Assembly: GCA_964386865.1 (NCBI GenBank)
Contig: CAYLUN010000007.1
Location: forward strand, 62,001 to 126,000
Reading direction: 5' to 3'
DNA length: 64,000 nucleotides
Source of the DNA: CAYLUN01 sp964386865
Lineage (GTDB): Bacteria; Verrucomicrobiota; Kiritimatiellia; RFP12; UBA1067
Below, piece after piece: positions 7,498-17,403 of this stretch. Numbering within the stretch: position 1 is the stretch's first letter; every line of letters begins with the position of its first letter. The position numbers were made by a program, and so were the translations under genes. Below the pieces are notes generated by a model. That model was not told where the DNA came from and searched no databases. It worked only from the letters and a program-made list of their open reading frames with translations.

Positions 7498-9096
7498 ATG
7501 AACAGGTCACGACACTTTGCATCTATTCTGGTGATGGCTGGGCTCATCAATCTGTCTGCGGCGCACGCGGCGAGTCGGCCGAACGTGCTGCTGCTGTTCT
7601 CGGATCAGCACAACGCCGACGTCATGGGCTGCGCCGGACACGGGATCGTCAAAACGCCCACGCTGGACGCGTTGGCGCAGAAGGGCGTGCGGTTCACGCG
7701 CGCCTACTGCCAGGACGCCATCTGCGTGCCCTCGCGTGTCGCGCTGATGACGGGCTTGTATCCGCGCTCCACAGGTTGCCTGTACAACGGCGACGAGGAT
7801 CAGTTTGACGACCAGCGGGATTTCCGCCCGCTCCAGCAGGCGCTGGGGGCGAGCGGCTACTTCACCGTGTTCGCCGGCAAGCAGCACCTCGGTAAGCGCC
7901 GGCTCATCCAAGGTTGGGACCGGAGCGCGACCGTGCTTCCGCTCAAGGCGGAGCCCCTGCAGGAGAGCTATTTCGACTGGATCCGCGAAAGGGGACAAGA
8001 GACCGCATTCCAGCGCGACTGGGACGGCTCACTAAAGTCGGATCTGGGCGCGCACATTTCTGATCTGCCGGACGAACTCCGTGATGCGGCCTACACCGCC
8101 TCCAAGGTGACAGACTTCATCCGAGAGGCCGCGCGTCAGGGCCGGCCTTTTTTCTGCTGGGCGTCCTTCCACGGTCCCCACCAGCCCTACACGCCGACCC
8201 AGCGCTGGGCCGACCTGTATCCGCCCGAGCGGATTTCGCTGCCCGAGACGGTGAGCGAGTCCGTCGAGAATCTGCCGCCCGATCTGCAGAACTGGCGCAA
8301 GAACGTGAAGACACCGTGGAATCTGGCGACGGCCGCGCAGAACCCCGACCTGTACCGGCGCTACATCGCCAGCTACTATGCGCAGGTGTCGGAAGTTGAC
8401 CACTACCTCGGGCAGGTGCTGGCCTGCCTGGACGAACTCGGCGTGCGCGAGAACACGATCGTGATCTACGCCTCGGACCACGGCGACTTCGTGGGGCGGC
8501 ACGGCATGGTGGAGAAGTGCGCGGTGGGGCACAACGTGTACGAGGAGACGCTGCGCGTGCCGCTGATTATCTCCTGGCCCGGACACTTCCGTCAGAACGC
8601 GACGTGCGACAGCCTGGCGGAGCTGGTGGACATCTATCCGACCGTGGCGGAGCTGCTGAAGCTCGAGCGGATGGCCGGCATTCTGCCGCTGGCCGGGCGG
8701 TCCTTGGTTCCGGCGCTGACCGAGGGCAAACCCACGGGACGGCAGTACGCCTTCTCGGAGAACTGGTCGCAGGCGACCGTCATCGGCGAGCGGTACAAGC
8801 TCGGCGTCTGGCAAGATCCCGGCCCGGCTTACGCCCGCTGGGATTGGCGCGGCAAAACGCGCGATCAGCTCTATGACCGGCAGAGCGACCCTCAGGAGCG
8901 GAACAATCTGATCGGCAAACCGGAGGTGGCGGCTGTCGAGAAGGAGCTGCGTGACGCGCTGGCCGATTGGCAGCGCACGACGCCTGGCGAGGGTAAGGCG
9001 CATGTGAACGAAGCCCTTCAGAAAGCCGCGAACCGGAAACCGGCAGGCAAGAAATCCCAGCCGGCAAAACCGAAACAGTCTGGAGAGAAAGGATAG
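7498..9096 (+). CDS. Secreted sulfatase (choline-sulfatase/heparan-sulfatase-like branch)
   Basis: A 532-residue sulfatase with signal peptide (FASILVMAGLINLSAAHA). The metal site is LLFSDQHNADVMGC, with Ser-Asp-Gln instead of Ala-Asp-Asp, which is typical of a different sulfatase branch from the three upstream genes. The formylglycine motif is Cys76-Val-Pro-Ser-Arg80. YASDHGDFVGRHGMVEK carries the later metal ligands. A Lys/Pro-rich tail of about 25 residues ends the protein. I chose ATG 7498 because it gives a clean signal peptide; the open frame extends upstream into the previous gene without one. The stop is separated from the GH2 gene by a single base. Confidence 0.92.
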   Translation: MNRSRHFASILVMAGLINLSAAHAASRPNVLLLFSDQHNADVMGCAGHGIVKTPTLDALAQKGVRFTRAYCQDAICVPSRVALMTGLYPRSTGCLYNGDEDQFDDQRDFRPLQQALGASGYFTVFAGKQHLGKRRLIQGWDRSATVLPLKAEPLQESYFDWIRERGQETAFQRDWDGSLKSDLGAHISDLPDELRDAAYTASKVTDFIREAARQGRPFFCWASFHGPHQPYTPTQRWADLYPPERISLPETVSESVENLPPDLQNWRKNVKTPWNLATAAQNPDLYRRYIASYYAQVSEVDHYLGQVLACLDELGVRENTIVIYASDHGDFVGRHGMVEKCAVGHNVYEETLRVPLIISWPGHFRQNATCDSLAELVDIYPTVAELLKLERMAGILPLAGRSLVPALTEGKPTGRQYAFSENWSQATVIGERYKLGVWQDPGPAYARWDWRGKTRDQLYDRQSDPQERNNLIGKPEVAAVEKELRDALADWQRTTPGEGKAHVNEALQKAANRKPAGKKSQPAKPKQSGEKG

Positions 9097-9097
9097 G

Positions 9098-12000
9098 ATG
9101 ACGAGAAGAACGCTGTTTATAGTTTGGTTGTTAGCGGCTGGAACGTGTGAGGCGGCAGCGACGTTTGACCGCGCGTTTTCGCCGCTTGAGGGAAGTGTAT
9201 CCGCGCCGGAGAAACACTTTAGGTCGGAGCTTTGTCTGAACGGCACGTGGCAATTCCAGCCCGTAAACCTTCCTGCTGGCTGGGTTCCCGATCAAGGGGC
9301 TCCGCCCGCGCTCCGAATGCCGGGATCCGACCAGTGGGACAAGGTGCCGATCAAGATCCCGTCTCCGTGGAACATCAACGCCATCGGCCATGATCCCAAG
9401 GGCGGCGGGATGGATGCCCGCACCTTCCCGAGCTACCCGGCAAGTTGGAGCCACGCCAAGATGGGATGGCTGCGCACGTGCGTGACGATTCCTGACGCGT
9501 GGAAAAACCAGCGCATCTTCCTTCATCTTGAGGCGGTGGCAGGGGACTGCCGGATTCTGGTGAACGGCAAGGAGGCCGGGTTCCACTTTGACACCTCCCT
9601 GCCGGGCCAGTTCGACATCACCTCTGAGGTGGACTGGGGCAAGGAGAATGAAATCCTGCTCGGCATTCGCGATGCTCGGCTTTATGCGGAAAAAGGCGCC
9701 TACGGCAGGCTGACCTATCCGACCGGAAGCTGGCTGGAAGGCGCGGTCGGCGTGTGGCAGGACGTTTATCTTCTGGCCAAGCCCGCTGTCCATGTGACGG
9801 ATGTGTTCCTGCAGCCGCGGCTCGACGAGGACCTGCTGGTCGCCGAAGTGGAGGTCGTCAACACGACTGACGCGAAGCAGTCCGTGACCGTGGAAGTGCC
9901 GGTCTACGAATGGATCAACAAGACCGACACGTCAAAAGAGAACATGCTGAAGGCGCCAGAAATTGCGTGGTCCCTCGGCGCTGAGGCGCTTCGGATCGCC
10001 GCGGCCCGCGTCGAGCTTGCGCCCGGCGAGAAGAAGACGGTGACGCTTCAGGAGAACGTGAAGGGCCGCCTGAAGAAGTGGGAGGTCTGGACGCGCGGCA
10101 AGCCCTTTCTGTATGCGGCCGTGGCTCAGGTCGGCTCTGGCGGAAAGACGGTCGATAGCAAATTCGAGCGCTTCGGCTGGCGGCAGGTGAAGCTGGAGAA
10201 GGGCGATTTCCTTCTCAACGGCGTCAAGACGAAGCTGATGCACGACGGCTGGCACTTCACCGGCGTGCCGTGCATGACCCGCCGCTACGCGTGGGCCTGG
10301 TACACCTTGGCCAAGGACGCGCACGTCAATCTGGTGCGCCCGCACGCCATGCCATACCCCCGCTACTTTTACGACCTAGCGGATGAGATGGGCATGCTGA
10401 TCATGGACGAGAGCGGCATCTTCGGCAGCCACTGCAACTTCAATTACGGTTCGGAAAAATTCTGGGAGCGGAACCGGGCGCACGTGGCGCGGTTGGTGCG
10501 CCGCGACCGCAACCATCCGTCCGTCGTCGGGTGGAGCGTGGCGAACGAAATCCGGTGCGTGCTTGTGAGCCGGGCGCCGCAGGCCTATCAGGAGAGCGTG
10601 TACGACAAGATCTTCGGTCTGTGTAAGCTCGCCCGCGCGCTGGACCCGACGCGGCAATGGGTACAGAGCGACGGCGACAAAGATTTGAACGGGCGGCTCG
10701 ACGTCTGGCTGATCCACTGCGGCGGCGAGCACACGGATACGATTCCGCCGAACAAGCTGTGGGGTGTCACCGAGGGCGGCAGCTCCTACTACGGCAAGCC
10801 CGAGCACTACGAGAAGTTCGTGGGCGACCGGGCCTACTGCAGCTTCAAGGACCGCATGGACGCGCTGGCCAAGGAGGACTACAACCTTATCCGCTCACTG
10901 CGGCAGCAAGACGCCGACGTCATGAACGTATGGAATCTGGTGTGGCACGCGCTGAAGCCGCTCCCGCTGGGGCTGAAGGAGGTTTCAAAGCGGCAGTTGG
11001 AATTGACTGACGGCGTTTTATTCGGGCCGTTTATGGAAGGCAAACCCGGCGTGCAGCCGGAGCGCCTCGCGCCCTTCTCGACCACCGTCAACCCGGGGTA
11101 TGACCCTTCGTTGCCGCTGATCGATCCGCATCCGCTCTATCCCGCCATGCAGGCGGCCATGCATCCGGACGGGCCCCAGCCTTGCGAGTGGGACCACTTC
11201 GACGCGCCCCAGCCGCTGCCGTCTGTGCCGACGATCGCGAGCCCTGTCGCGCAGGCTTCGTTTGCAGGCAAACAGAATGGCGCGTTGTGCGACAACCTGA
11301 AGGCGATGGGCGTCCGCTTCGCCGAGTCGCCGGAGACTGGAAAGTTCATGATTGTGGATCTTGCCTCCGTGGACGCGTCTGAGACTGCCACGCTGAAAGC
11401 AAAGGCGCAAGCGGTTATCACGCAGCAAGGGACCATCTTGCTGCTCGGAATGTCGCCGGCCAAGCAAGCGCTCGCCAACCAGCTCTTGCCGTATCCCGTT
11501 GTCTGCACTGAAGACGTGGCCTCGTCGCTGCGGCCGAATCTCGAGGACGAGCGCACGGCTTGCCTCTCCTACAAGGAGCTTTACTTCGCGGAGAACTTCA
11601 GCAACCCGGCCATCAGCCGCTCCACGCTCGGCGGCGACTTCGTCCAAAAGGGACGCGCCCTGCTCTATCGGAACAACACCGACTGGCTGCGCTGGCTGAA
11701 CGGTTCCGAGGCCTCCAAAACCATCAGTATCGTGCGGTCCGAACTCGAGAACAGCCAGGCACCGGTCTGGGTCGAATGCCTGCAAGGGCAGGGCCGCTAT
11801 CTGGTTTCCACGCTCGTCTGCGAGAACCTGAGCGACGCCCATGCGGACCTCTATCGGAAAATGCTGACGAACCTCGGACTCAAGCTGGAGAAGAAGTCGG
11901 AGCTTCTGGTCCCCGCCTTCAACGGCCAAGCCTTGGTGAAAGCGCTGGTTCTAGGACGCTTCGGAGCTGCCAGCCTCACAGAGGCCCTCGAAACAGCCTT

Positions 12001-12499
12001 TATTGACGAAACGTCCGTGCGGCCTGTGGAAAAAGGCAAGACGGCAGGAGGGCCATGGGTCTTGGAGTCAAACGGCGGCGACCGCTTTGTGCTGAACCAG
12101 CTGAGGCAATCCGGGCCGAAGGAGATTTTCGCCGTCTACTTCAGCTGCTGGGTCTATTGCCCGCTGGATCTGAGCGATCTGTTGAACTCGGGGCCCGACT
12201 TGCCCAAGATGAGTCAGCACTGTTATGTTTCGGACGCGTGCAAGGTCTATCTGAACGGACAGTTTCTCAAGCCGGCAGCCTCCACGCCGGCCGACTACCG
12301 CACGCGGCTGACCTATCAGGACATCCCGCTCAAACAGGGCTGGAACCACTTTCTGATCAAAGTGGCCAGTGACGCTTATCACAGTGCCGATCCGGGCACC
12401 CTCGCCGTCCGCTTGTTCAGCACGAATCGAGCGTTCGAGGGGCAGCTCAAGACAGCCGTGCAACTTCCGCAATCCGGTTGCGACGATCTCAAGAAGTAG
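9098..12499 (+). CDS. Glycoside hydrolase family 2 enzyme, large, secreted
   Basis: The 1133-residue protein has a signal peptide (LFIVWLLAAGTCEAAA). Next come a GH2 sugar-binding jelly roll (about residues 45-225, beginning LNGTWQFQP), an Ig-like domain (to about 385) and a TIM barrel. The GH2 acid/base is Glu484 in SVANEI, preceded by the characteristic RDRNHPSVVGWS. Glu559 in VTEGGSS is the likely nucleophile, though the spacing is shorter than in LacZ. Some 500 further residues follow, including a terminal beta-sandwich (about 1040-1125, YVSDACKVYLNGQF), probably an extra carbohydrate-binding module. It would be an exo-beta-galactosidase or beta-glucuronidase type activity; specificity is not readable. 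It closes the sulfatase operon. Confidence 0.88.
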   Translation: MTRRTLFIVWLLAAGTCEAAATFDRAFSPLEGSVSAPEKHFRSELCLNGTWQFQPVNLPAGWVPDQGAPPALRMPGSDQWDKVPIKIPSPWNINAIGHDPKGGGMDARTFPSYPASWSHAKMGWLRTCVTIPDAWKNQRIFLHLEAVAGDCRILVNGKEAGFHFDTSLPGQFDITSEVDWGKENEILLGIRDARLYAEKGAYGRLTYPTGSWLEGAVGVWQDVYLLAKPAVHVTDVFLQPRLDEDLLVAEVEVVNTTDAKQSVTVEVPVYEWINKTDTSKENMLKAPEIAWSLGAEALRIAAARVELAPGEKKTVTLQENVKGRLKKWEVWTRGKPFLYAAVAQVGSGGKTVDSKFERFGWRQVKLEKGDFLLNGVKTKLMHDGWHFTGVPCMTRRYAWAWYTLAKDAHVNLVRPHAMPYPRYFYDLADEMGMLIMDESGIFGSHCNFNYGSEKFWERNRAHVARLVRRDRNHPSVVGWSVANEIRCVLVSRAPQAYQESVYDKIFGLCKLARALDPTRQWVQSDGDKDLNGRLDVWLIHCGGEHTDTIPPNKLWGVTEGGSSYYGKPEHYEKFVGDRAYCSFKDRMDALAKEDYNLIRSLRQQDADVMNVWNLVWHALKPLPLGLKEVSKRQLELTDGVLFGPFMEGKPGVQPERLAPFSTTVNPGYDPSLPLIDPHPLYPAMQAAMHPDGPQPCEWDHFDAPQPLPSVPTIASPVAQASFAGKQNGALCDNLKAMGVRFAESPETGKFMIVDLASVDASETATLKAKAQAVITQQGTILLLGMSPAKQALANQLLPYPVVCTEDVASSLRPNLEDERTACLSYKELYFAENFSNPAISRSTLGGDFVQKGRALLYRNNTDWLRWLNGSEASKTISIVRSELENSQAPVWVECLQGQGRYLVSTLVCENLSDAHADLYRKMLTNLGLKLEKKSELLVPAFNGQALVKALVLGRFGAASLTEALETAFIDETSVRPVEKGKTAGGPWVLESNGGDRFVLNQLRQSGPKEIFAVYFSCWVYCPLDLSDLLNSGPDLPKMSQHCYVSDACKVYLNGQFLKPAASTPADYRTRLTYQDIPLKQGWNHFLIKVASDAYHSADPGTLAVRLFSTNRAFEGQLKTAVQLPQSGCDDLKK

Positions 12500-12900
12500 C
12501 GCGTAGAATCCGTCCATTGCGGTTAGCCCTGGTTGCCATAAATATGCTGTGTGGAAAGACGCAGGCGCAAGAGGTCGTTGCCAGACCGGACTCGACCTTC
12601 TCTAGCGGGTTATGTTACTGCAGCCGCACGCGCGAAAGTCGGTCTGGTGCACGCGCGAATTAATAGGTCACGTCTTCTGAGACAGGGGCCGCTGCGCGAT
12701 TATCAAGTGCCACTGCTGCGCTGTCAACCTCGGTCGTACGGGCTCACGAAAAGTGAGTTACAATTGCACGCAGCGGCAAGCGAAATGCACGCACAAGCAT
12801 AGTCAGGAGGCTTGCAAGGTTCTAGAATAAAGGTGATTTACTTGGGAATGGCTTTGTGTGGCGGTTGCGGAGGCGCAAGAACACGATAAGGAGAAGAGGC
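12500..12900. other. Intergenic gap, 400 bases, no gene seen
   Basis: Between the GH2 stop and the PATR protein start I find no convincing coding frame, tRNA or strong hairpin. Short open frames (up to about 80 codons) have no ribosome site or recognisable product. A purine-rich AAGGAGAAGAGGC directly before ATG 12901 is the ribosome site of the next gene. The gap is large compared with the preceding genes, so a promoter for the PATR gene is expected here, but I could not place one with confidence. Confidence 0.5.
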
Positions 12901-15807
12901 ATGAACAACATTCAAAGCGGACTGATGACGGCGCTCTTGGCATTGGGCGCGCTGGCCTCGCAGGCCGGGCAGTACTGGTGGTCGGGCAACGGAACGACCC
13001 TCGGCGGTAGCGGAACGTGGGACACGTCCTTGACGCGCTGGGGCACGAGCGTTGCGGGGCCTTTTAACATGGCGTGGCCCAACGACAGCAATGACGAGGC
13101 GGTCTTCACCAACGCTGCGGGAACGGCGACGCTGAGCGGAGCGGTCAATGTCAACAAGTTGACGTTCGATGTCAACAGTTTCGTCATCACAGGCGGCACG
13201 CTGAACTTGACAGGTTCGAATCCAACCTTTACAAAGCGCGCGGGTGGCAATGGCAGTTGGGAGATTGTCGCGAGTCCTCTGAGCGGGAGCGGCGATCTCA
13301 CGCTGGTCGGAGTGGGCGCCTATAACGGTGCCATCCACTTGAGGGCAAACAACTCGGCCTTCACGGGGCGGCTTGTGGTGACCAACGGTCTTGAACTGGC
13401 GTTCACGAATGACTTCAACTTGGGTCTTGCGCCTGCGCGTTTCACTGCCGACGCATTGATTATGCGCGGTGGACAATTGACAAGCGGGACGGGCAGCTAT
13501 AGGCCAAGCATCCACGCGAATCGCGGGATCAGCAATATCAACGGTTTTACCGTTTTTACTGGTATTGCCCTTAACAGCGCGATCACCGGGTCTGGCGGCA
13601 TCACGTTCAGGAGCGATGGACTTGGATCCGTGCTCGGCAGTTCGGCAAACGACTATGCCGGTGGCACCGCGCTTTATACGGACAGTGGTGCGTCTACCTA
13701 TTTGGTGCTTGGCGCGGATAACGCCCTGCCTCATGGGACGGGCAAGGGGAACCTGAATCTGACAGCGTGGAGTACGGGAACGGCGAGGGTTGACCTGAAC
13801 GGGTATAGTGTCATCCTCAACGGATTGAGTACAGGCGGCAGTTCGACGTATTATTATACAAGAACCATCATCGACAACGTCTCGGCGGGAGGAACAGTCA
13901 CGCTGACCGTGGGAGACGGCGATGCCACGGCGACGTATTACGGCCAAGTCAGAAACACCACCGGAACCCTCAATCTGACCAAGATTGGCACGGGGACCCA
14001 GACGCTCTTCGGCACCAACAGTTATTCCGGCATGACAACGGTCAATCGCGGCACGCTGCAAGCCGATCTAACAACGTACACCAACGGTGTCATCAGCCCT
14101 GCCTCCAGCGTGACGCTCGCGGGCGGCACGTTGAACATCAAAGGCAAAAACAGCGGAACATCGTCCCAGGTGCTTGCCAATCTGAGTGTCAATGCTGGCG
14201 GCAGCGCAGTCAGCATTACCCCGAACGGCGGAAGCGGTACGACGCTGACACTGAGCAACACCTGGACCCGGCAGACCGGTGGCACGTTATCTGTGGATAT
14301 TTCGGCTGCGGGCTCCACGGTGACCTCCAGTCCGACGCTCCAAAACAGCATTCTCGGTTATGCGCTTGTCAAGGACGCGACCGGGACCGGGTTCGCCACG
14401 GTATCCGGCGGCAATGTGGTGCGTTATACAGGCGCGACGGTATTGGACGCTGCCACGGCTGCCGGGAATCTGGATGGCACGGTCAATTATGTGGTTACGA
14501 ACAACGTGACGCTGAGCGGTCCCAATGCCACGCAGTCCGTGAATTCCTTACGGTTGGAGTCTCAACTAGCCTCCGGGAGCAAGACGGTTGTTGTGGGGAG
14601 CGGCGGCGTTGTCCTCAAATCCGCTGGATGGATAGTCCATTCTGGAATCATGACATCCGGCGGATCGGATCTGATCCTTAATCAGATTGGCTCGGAGATC
14701 GGCATATCAGCCAACATTGTTGACAACGGATCGACACCTGTCGGTTTAACCATAACAGGCAGTGGTTCTCTGTTTATTTGGGGGGCTAACACATATAGCG
14801 GCGATACGGTGATGAACGGCGTTCAGGTGAAACAGTTTTCTGCAATTCCCTTTGGTGCTGGAAGAGGTAATCTGGTTGTGAACAGCGGCGGAAATTTTGA
14901 TTTAGGCGGCGCGGCAGTAAAAATCAACGGGCTTGCCAGCTCGCCGATGAACGCGGGCGGCATTGTAAACAGCTCATGGGGGGCAGCGACTGCTCTGACG
15001 CTGGGTCACGGCGATGCGAGCGCAAGTTATAGCGGCTCCATACAGAGTGCTACCTTGGGCTTGATTAAGGTCGGCACCGGCACGCAGACCCTGACCGGCG
15101 TCAACAGCTATGGCAACGGTACCATCCTCAGCAACGGCATCCTGAGTGTATCGAGCCTCAGCAACATCGGCGGGGCGAATGCCAAGGTCACCTTCGCGGG
15201 CGGCACGCTGCGCATCAGCGGCACGGCGTTCACCTCCTTCGGCACCACGCCACTCACCTTCACCAGCGCCGGCGGCGGCGTGGAGATCGCGGACGCGGGC
15301 AACACCTTCACGCTGACGAACAACCTCGGGTCGGGCACGGTGCTGACCAAGACCGGCGCGGGCACGCTCTCGCTGACCGGCACGCAGGCGGGTACCATCA
15401 ATACCGACGATCCTTCGAAGATCAGCTTCGGTGCAGGCATCGGCTTCTATAATCTTGGCGTTACGACCAATGGCGTGCTTTCGCCTGCGGGCAGCGGCGC
15501 GATCGGCACGGTGGCGGTGAACAACAACCTCGCGCTCGCGGGTAAGCTGCTCGCGGACGTGACCGGGGCCACGAACGACACGGTGACCGCAGGCGGCAGC
15601 ATCACGCTGTCAGGGGCCACACTGGAGCTCGTGAACCCGTCGCTGCTGAACCGCAGCAAACAATATCAGCTTATGGCTGCCGGTGATGGTACGGTGAGCG
15701 GAACATTCGCGTCGTCCAATCTTCCGGCTCGCTGGAAAGTATCCGTGGTTGGTTACACGGTCGTGCTTTACTATGCGAATCCCGGCACGATGATCCGGGT
15801 GCTCTGA
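12901..15807 (+). CDS. PATR-repeat secreted beta-helical surface protein
   Basis: A 968-residue secreted protein. The signal peptide runs to about residue 22 (LLALGALASQAG). The first mature segment, WWSGNGTTLGGSGTW, is the usual opening strand of PATR proteins. Many autotransporter-associated repeats follow, for example LTKIGTGTQTLFGTNSYSG, LIKVGTGTQTLTGVNSYG and LTKTGAGTLSLTGTQAG. The Ser/Thr/Gly/Asn composition, with very few Cys, predicts a long beta-solenoid. The C-terminal about 100 residues share a module with the giant PATR protein on the minus strand (KQYQLM..., GTFASSNLPARWKVS) and end in GTMIRVL. There is no beta-barrel. The start is fixed by a strong ribosome site (GGAGAAGAGG). 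The likely role is surface adhesion or a glycan-binding scaffold. Confidence 0.85.
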   Translation: MNNIQSGLMTALLALGALASQAGQYWWSGNGTTLGGSGTWDTSLTRWGTSVAGPFNMAWPNDSNDEAVFTNAAGTATLSGAVNVNKLTFDVNSFVITGGTLNLTGSNPTFTKRAGGNGSWEIVASPLSGSGDLTLVGVGAYNGAIHLRANNSAFTGRLVVTNGLELAFTNDFNLGLAPARFTADALIMRGGQLTSGTGSYRPSIHANRGISNINGFTVFTGIALNSAITGSGGITFRSDGLGSVLGSSANDYAGGTALYTDSGASTYLVLGADNALPHGTGKGNLNLTAWSTGTARVDLNGYSVILNGLSTGGSSTYYYTRTIIDNVSAGGTVTLTVGDGDATATYYGQVRNTTGTLNLTKIGTGTQTLFGTNSYSGMTTVNRGTLQADLTTYTNGVISPASSVTLAGGTLNIKGKNSGTSSQVLANLSVNAGGSAVSITPNGGSGTTLTLSNTWTRQTGGTLSVDISAAGSTVTSSPTLQNSILGYALVKDATGTGFATVSGGNVVRYTGATVLDAATAAGNLDGTVNYVVTNNVTLSGPNATQSVNSLRLESQLASGSKTVVVGSGGVVLKSAGWIVHSGIMTSGGSDLILNQIGSEIGISANIVDNGSTPVGLTITGSGSLFIWGANTYSGDTVMNGVQVKQFSAIPFGAGRGNLVVNSGGNFDLGGAAVKINGLASSPMNAGGIVNSSWGAATALTLGHGDASASYSGSIQSATLGLIKVGTGTQTLTGVNSYGNGTILSNGILSVSSLSNIGGANAKVTFAGGTLRISGTAFTSFGTTPLTFTSAGGGVEIADAGNTFTLTNNLGSGTVLTKTGAGTLSLTGTQAGTINTDDPSKISFGAGIGFYNLGVTTNGVLSPAGSGAIGTVAVNNNLALAGKLLADVTGATNDTVTAGGSITLSGATLELVNPSLLNRSKQYQLMAAGDGTVSGTFASSNLPARWKVSVVGYTVVLYYANPGTMIRVL

Positions 15808-15996
15808 CGGCTACACGTAGTCGGTTTTCTTAGTCGGCAATTGACCCTGTGGCGCAACGACTAAGCAGTTGGACTAAGTGTAAGAGACGAAGTGTATCCG
15901 AAGCCCGCCGCCAGCGGAGCGAGAACAATGATCGGCTAACGAGTTTCTATAGTATGCTAATGTGAAATAGACGTTTTCTGGAGGAGTAGCAAGCTT

Positions 15997-17403
15997 ATGA
16001 GTAGCATGAACACCCAGCCCACTGTGAATCGCAGGAACGTTCTCAAAGGAATCACTGCCGGGATGGTTGCAGCCGCAGCAGGTCCAACCCTGTTCTCGTC
16101 GCGGCTCTGGGGGGCTTCCAGCCCGGGAGACCGGCTGAATATCGCTTTGGTGGGATGTGGTGGTCAGGGACGCAGGGACCTTCTGGATGCCTTGGGATGC
16201 AGGGCCAGCCTCATCGCCTTGTGCGACGTCGATCAGGATCGCATTAAGGTTGCCCGAGAGGATGTCGCGAAACGATCTCCGGAGATGAAGAATGCCGCCG
16301 AGTCGGCGTGAGGCTACTCCGACTACCGCGAGCTGCTGCAAAAGGAGAAAGCGCTAGACGGCGTGATCATCGCCATCGGTCCGTGGTGGCACGCGCCGAT
16401 GAGCAGCGCCTTCATCAATGCAGGCAAGCATGTCTATTGCGAGAAACCACTGACGCATGCCGTTTCGGAGGCGCGGAAGCTTGGGGAACTGGCACGGAAC
16501 TCGAAAGTCGCCACCCAGATGGGAACGCAGGGCGTGGCAGCGGAGCCCTTCCGACGCACCATCGAGGTGGTGCGCAGCGGGATCTTGGGAAAAGTCAGCG
16601 AAATACATGCCTGGAACATTTGCCATCCCCTTCGTCCGGTCAGCCGGGCGCGACCGGAGGGCGCGGATCCGATCCCGGCGAACTTCGACTGGGACATGTG
16701 GCAGGGGCCCGTCCAGGAGCGGTCGTACAAGGCCAAGGTCTATCAGCCGGGCTGCATGACCACGGCCATGTGGCTGGACTTCGGGATGGGCTTGATCGGG
16801 GATTTTGGCGTCCACACGTGGCAATTGCCCATTCGGGCGTTTGACCTGGGATACCCGCTGCGGGTGGAACACAACATTCCCGAAGAGGTCAAGGAAACCT
16901 ATGTGTCCAACGCAAAGATCCGCTACGATTTCCCCGGCGGGATCACGGGCTGGTATTACGACACCGTCAACCGGCCGCCCGAAGGCCTGATGGCCGAACT
17001 GCTTCCCACCTTCGGGGAATTTCAGAAAGTCGGCGCTCTGACCGTTGCGGAAAACGGGCTGATGCTTTCGGGGGGCTGGAGCAGCGATTGCTATCTCAAG
17101 CTCAAAGGTGACGATAAGTTCCTTGGGATCAGCAAACACCCGGCCGTCATGTCAATTCCAAAGACCGAGCCAAGGTCACCCGGCAACCACATGAAAGAGT
17201 GGGTCGAAGCCGCTTTGGCCGGAACCAAGCCGTATCAGAGTTTTGAAATGGCCACGCGCTCCATGGAAATCATTCTGCCCTCGCTGGTATCCTTACGTCT
17301 GCAGCGGGCGATCGACTGGGACGGAGCGAACATGAAGGTGCCGGGCTGCGCGGCAGCCGACCGGTCTATCCAAACGGATTATCGGAAAAAATGCCTTCTC
17401 TAA
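15997..17403 (+). pseudogene. Gfo/Idh/MocA-family oxidoreductase interrupted by in-frame TGA
   Basis: The frame opens at ATG 15997 with a Tat signal (NRRNVLKGITAGMVAAAAG). The Rossmann motif VGCGGQGRRD follows, then CDVDQDR, after which the frame meets TGA at 16309-16311. The same frame continues without any shift: GYSDYRELLQKEKALDGV, then AGKHVYCEKPLTHAV (the Glu-Lys-Pro motif of the family), and runs to a normal C-terminus at TAA 17401-17403. Restoring the codon gives about 468 residues, a full-length exported Gfo/Idh/MocA protein. These enzymes oxidise or reduce sugars with NAD(P). The stop falls in a variable loop, not at a conserved Cys, so selenocysteine recoding is unlikely. Either a nonsense mutation or a base-call error. 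The upstream gap (15808-15996) contains only an AT-rich patch near 15950. Confidence 0.85.

Noticed and set aside
12500..12855. Small genes in the 400-base gap before the PATR gene
   Set aside because: Frames of 60-85 codons have no ribosome site, odd composition and no resemblance to known proteins.
16309..16311. Selenocysteine codon in the first Gfo/Idh/MocA gene
   Set aside because: The site is a non-conserved loop, no redox Cys is expected there, no convincing downstream hairpin was seen, and the sister gene has a TAG stop, which selenocysteine cannot explain.
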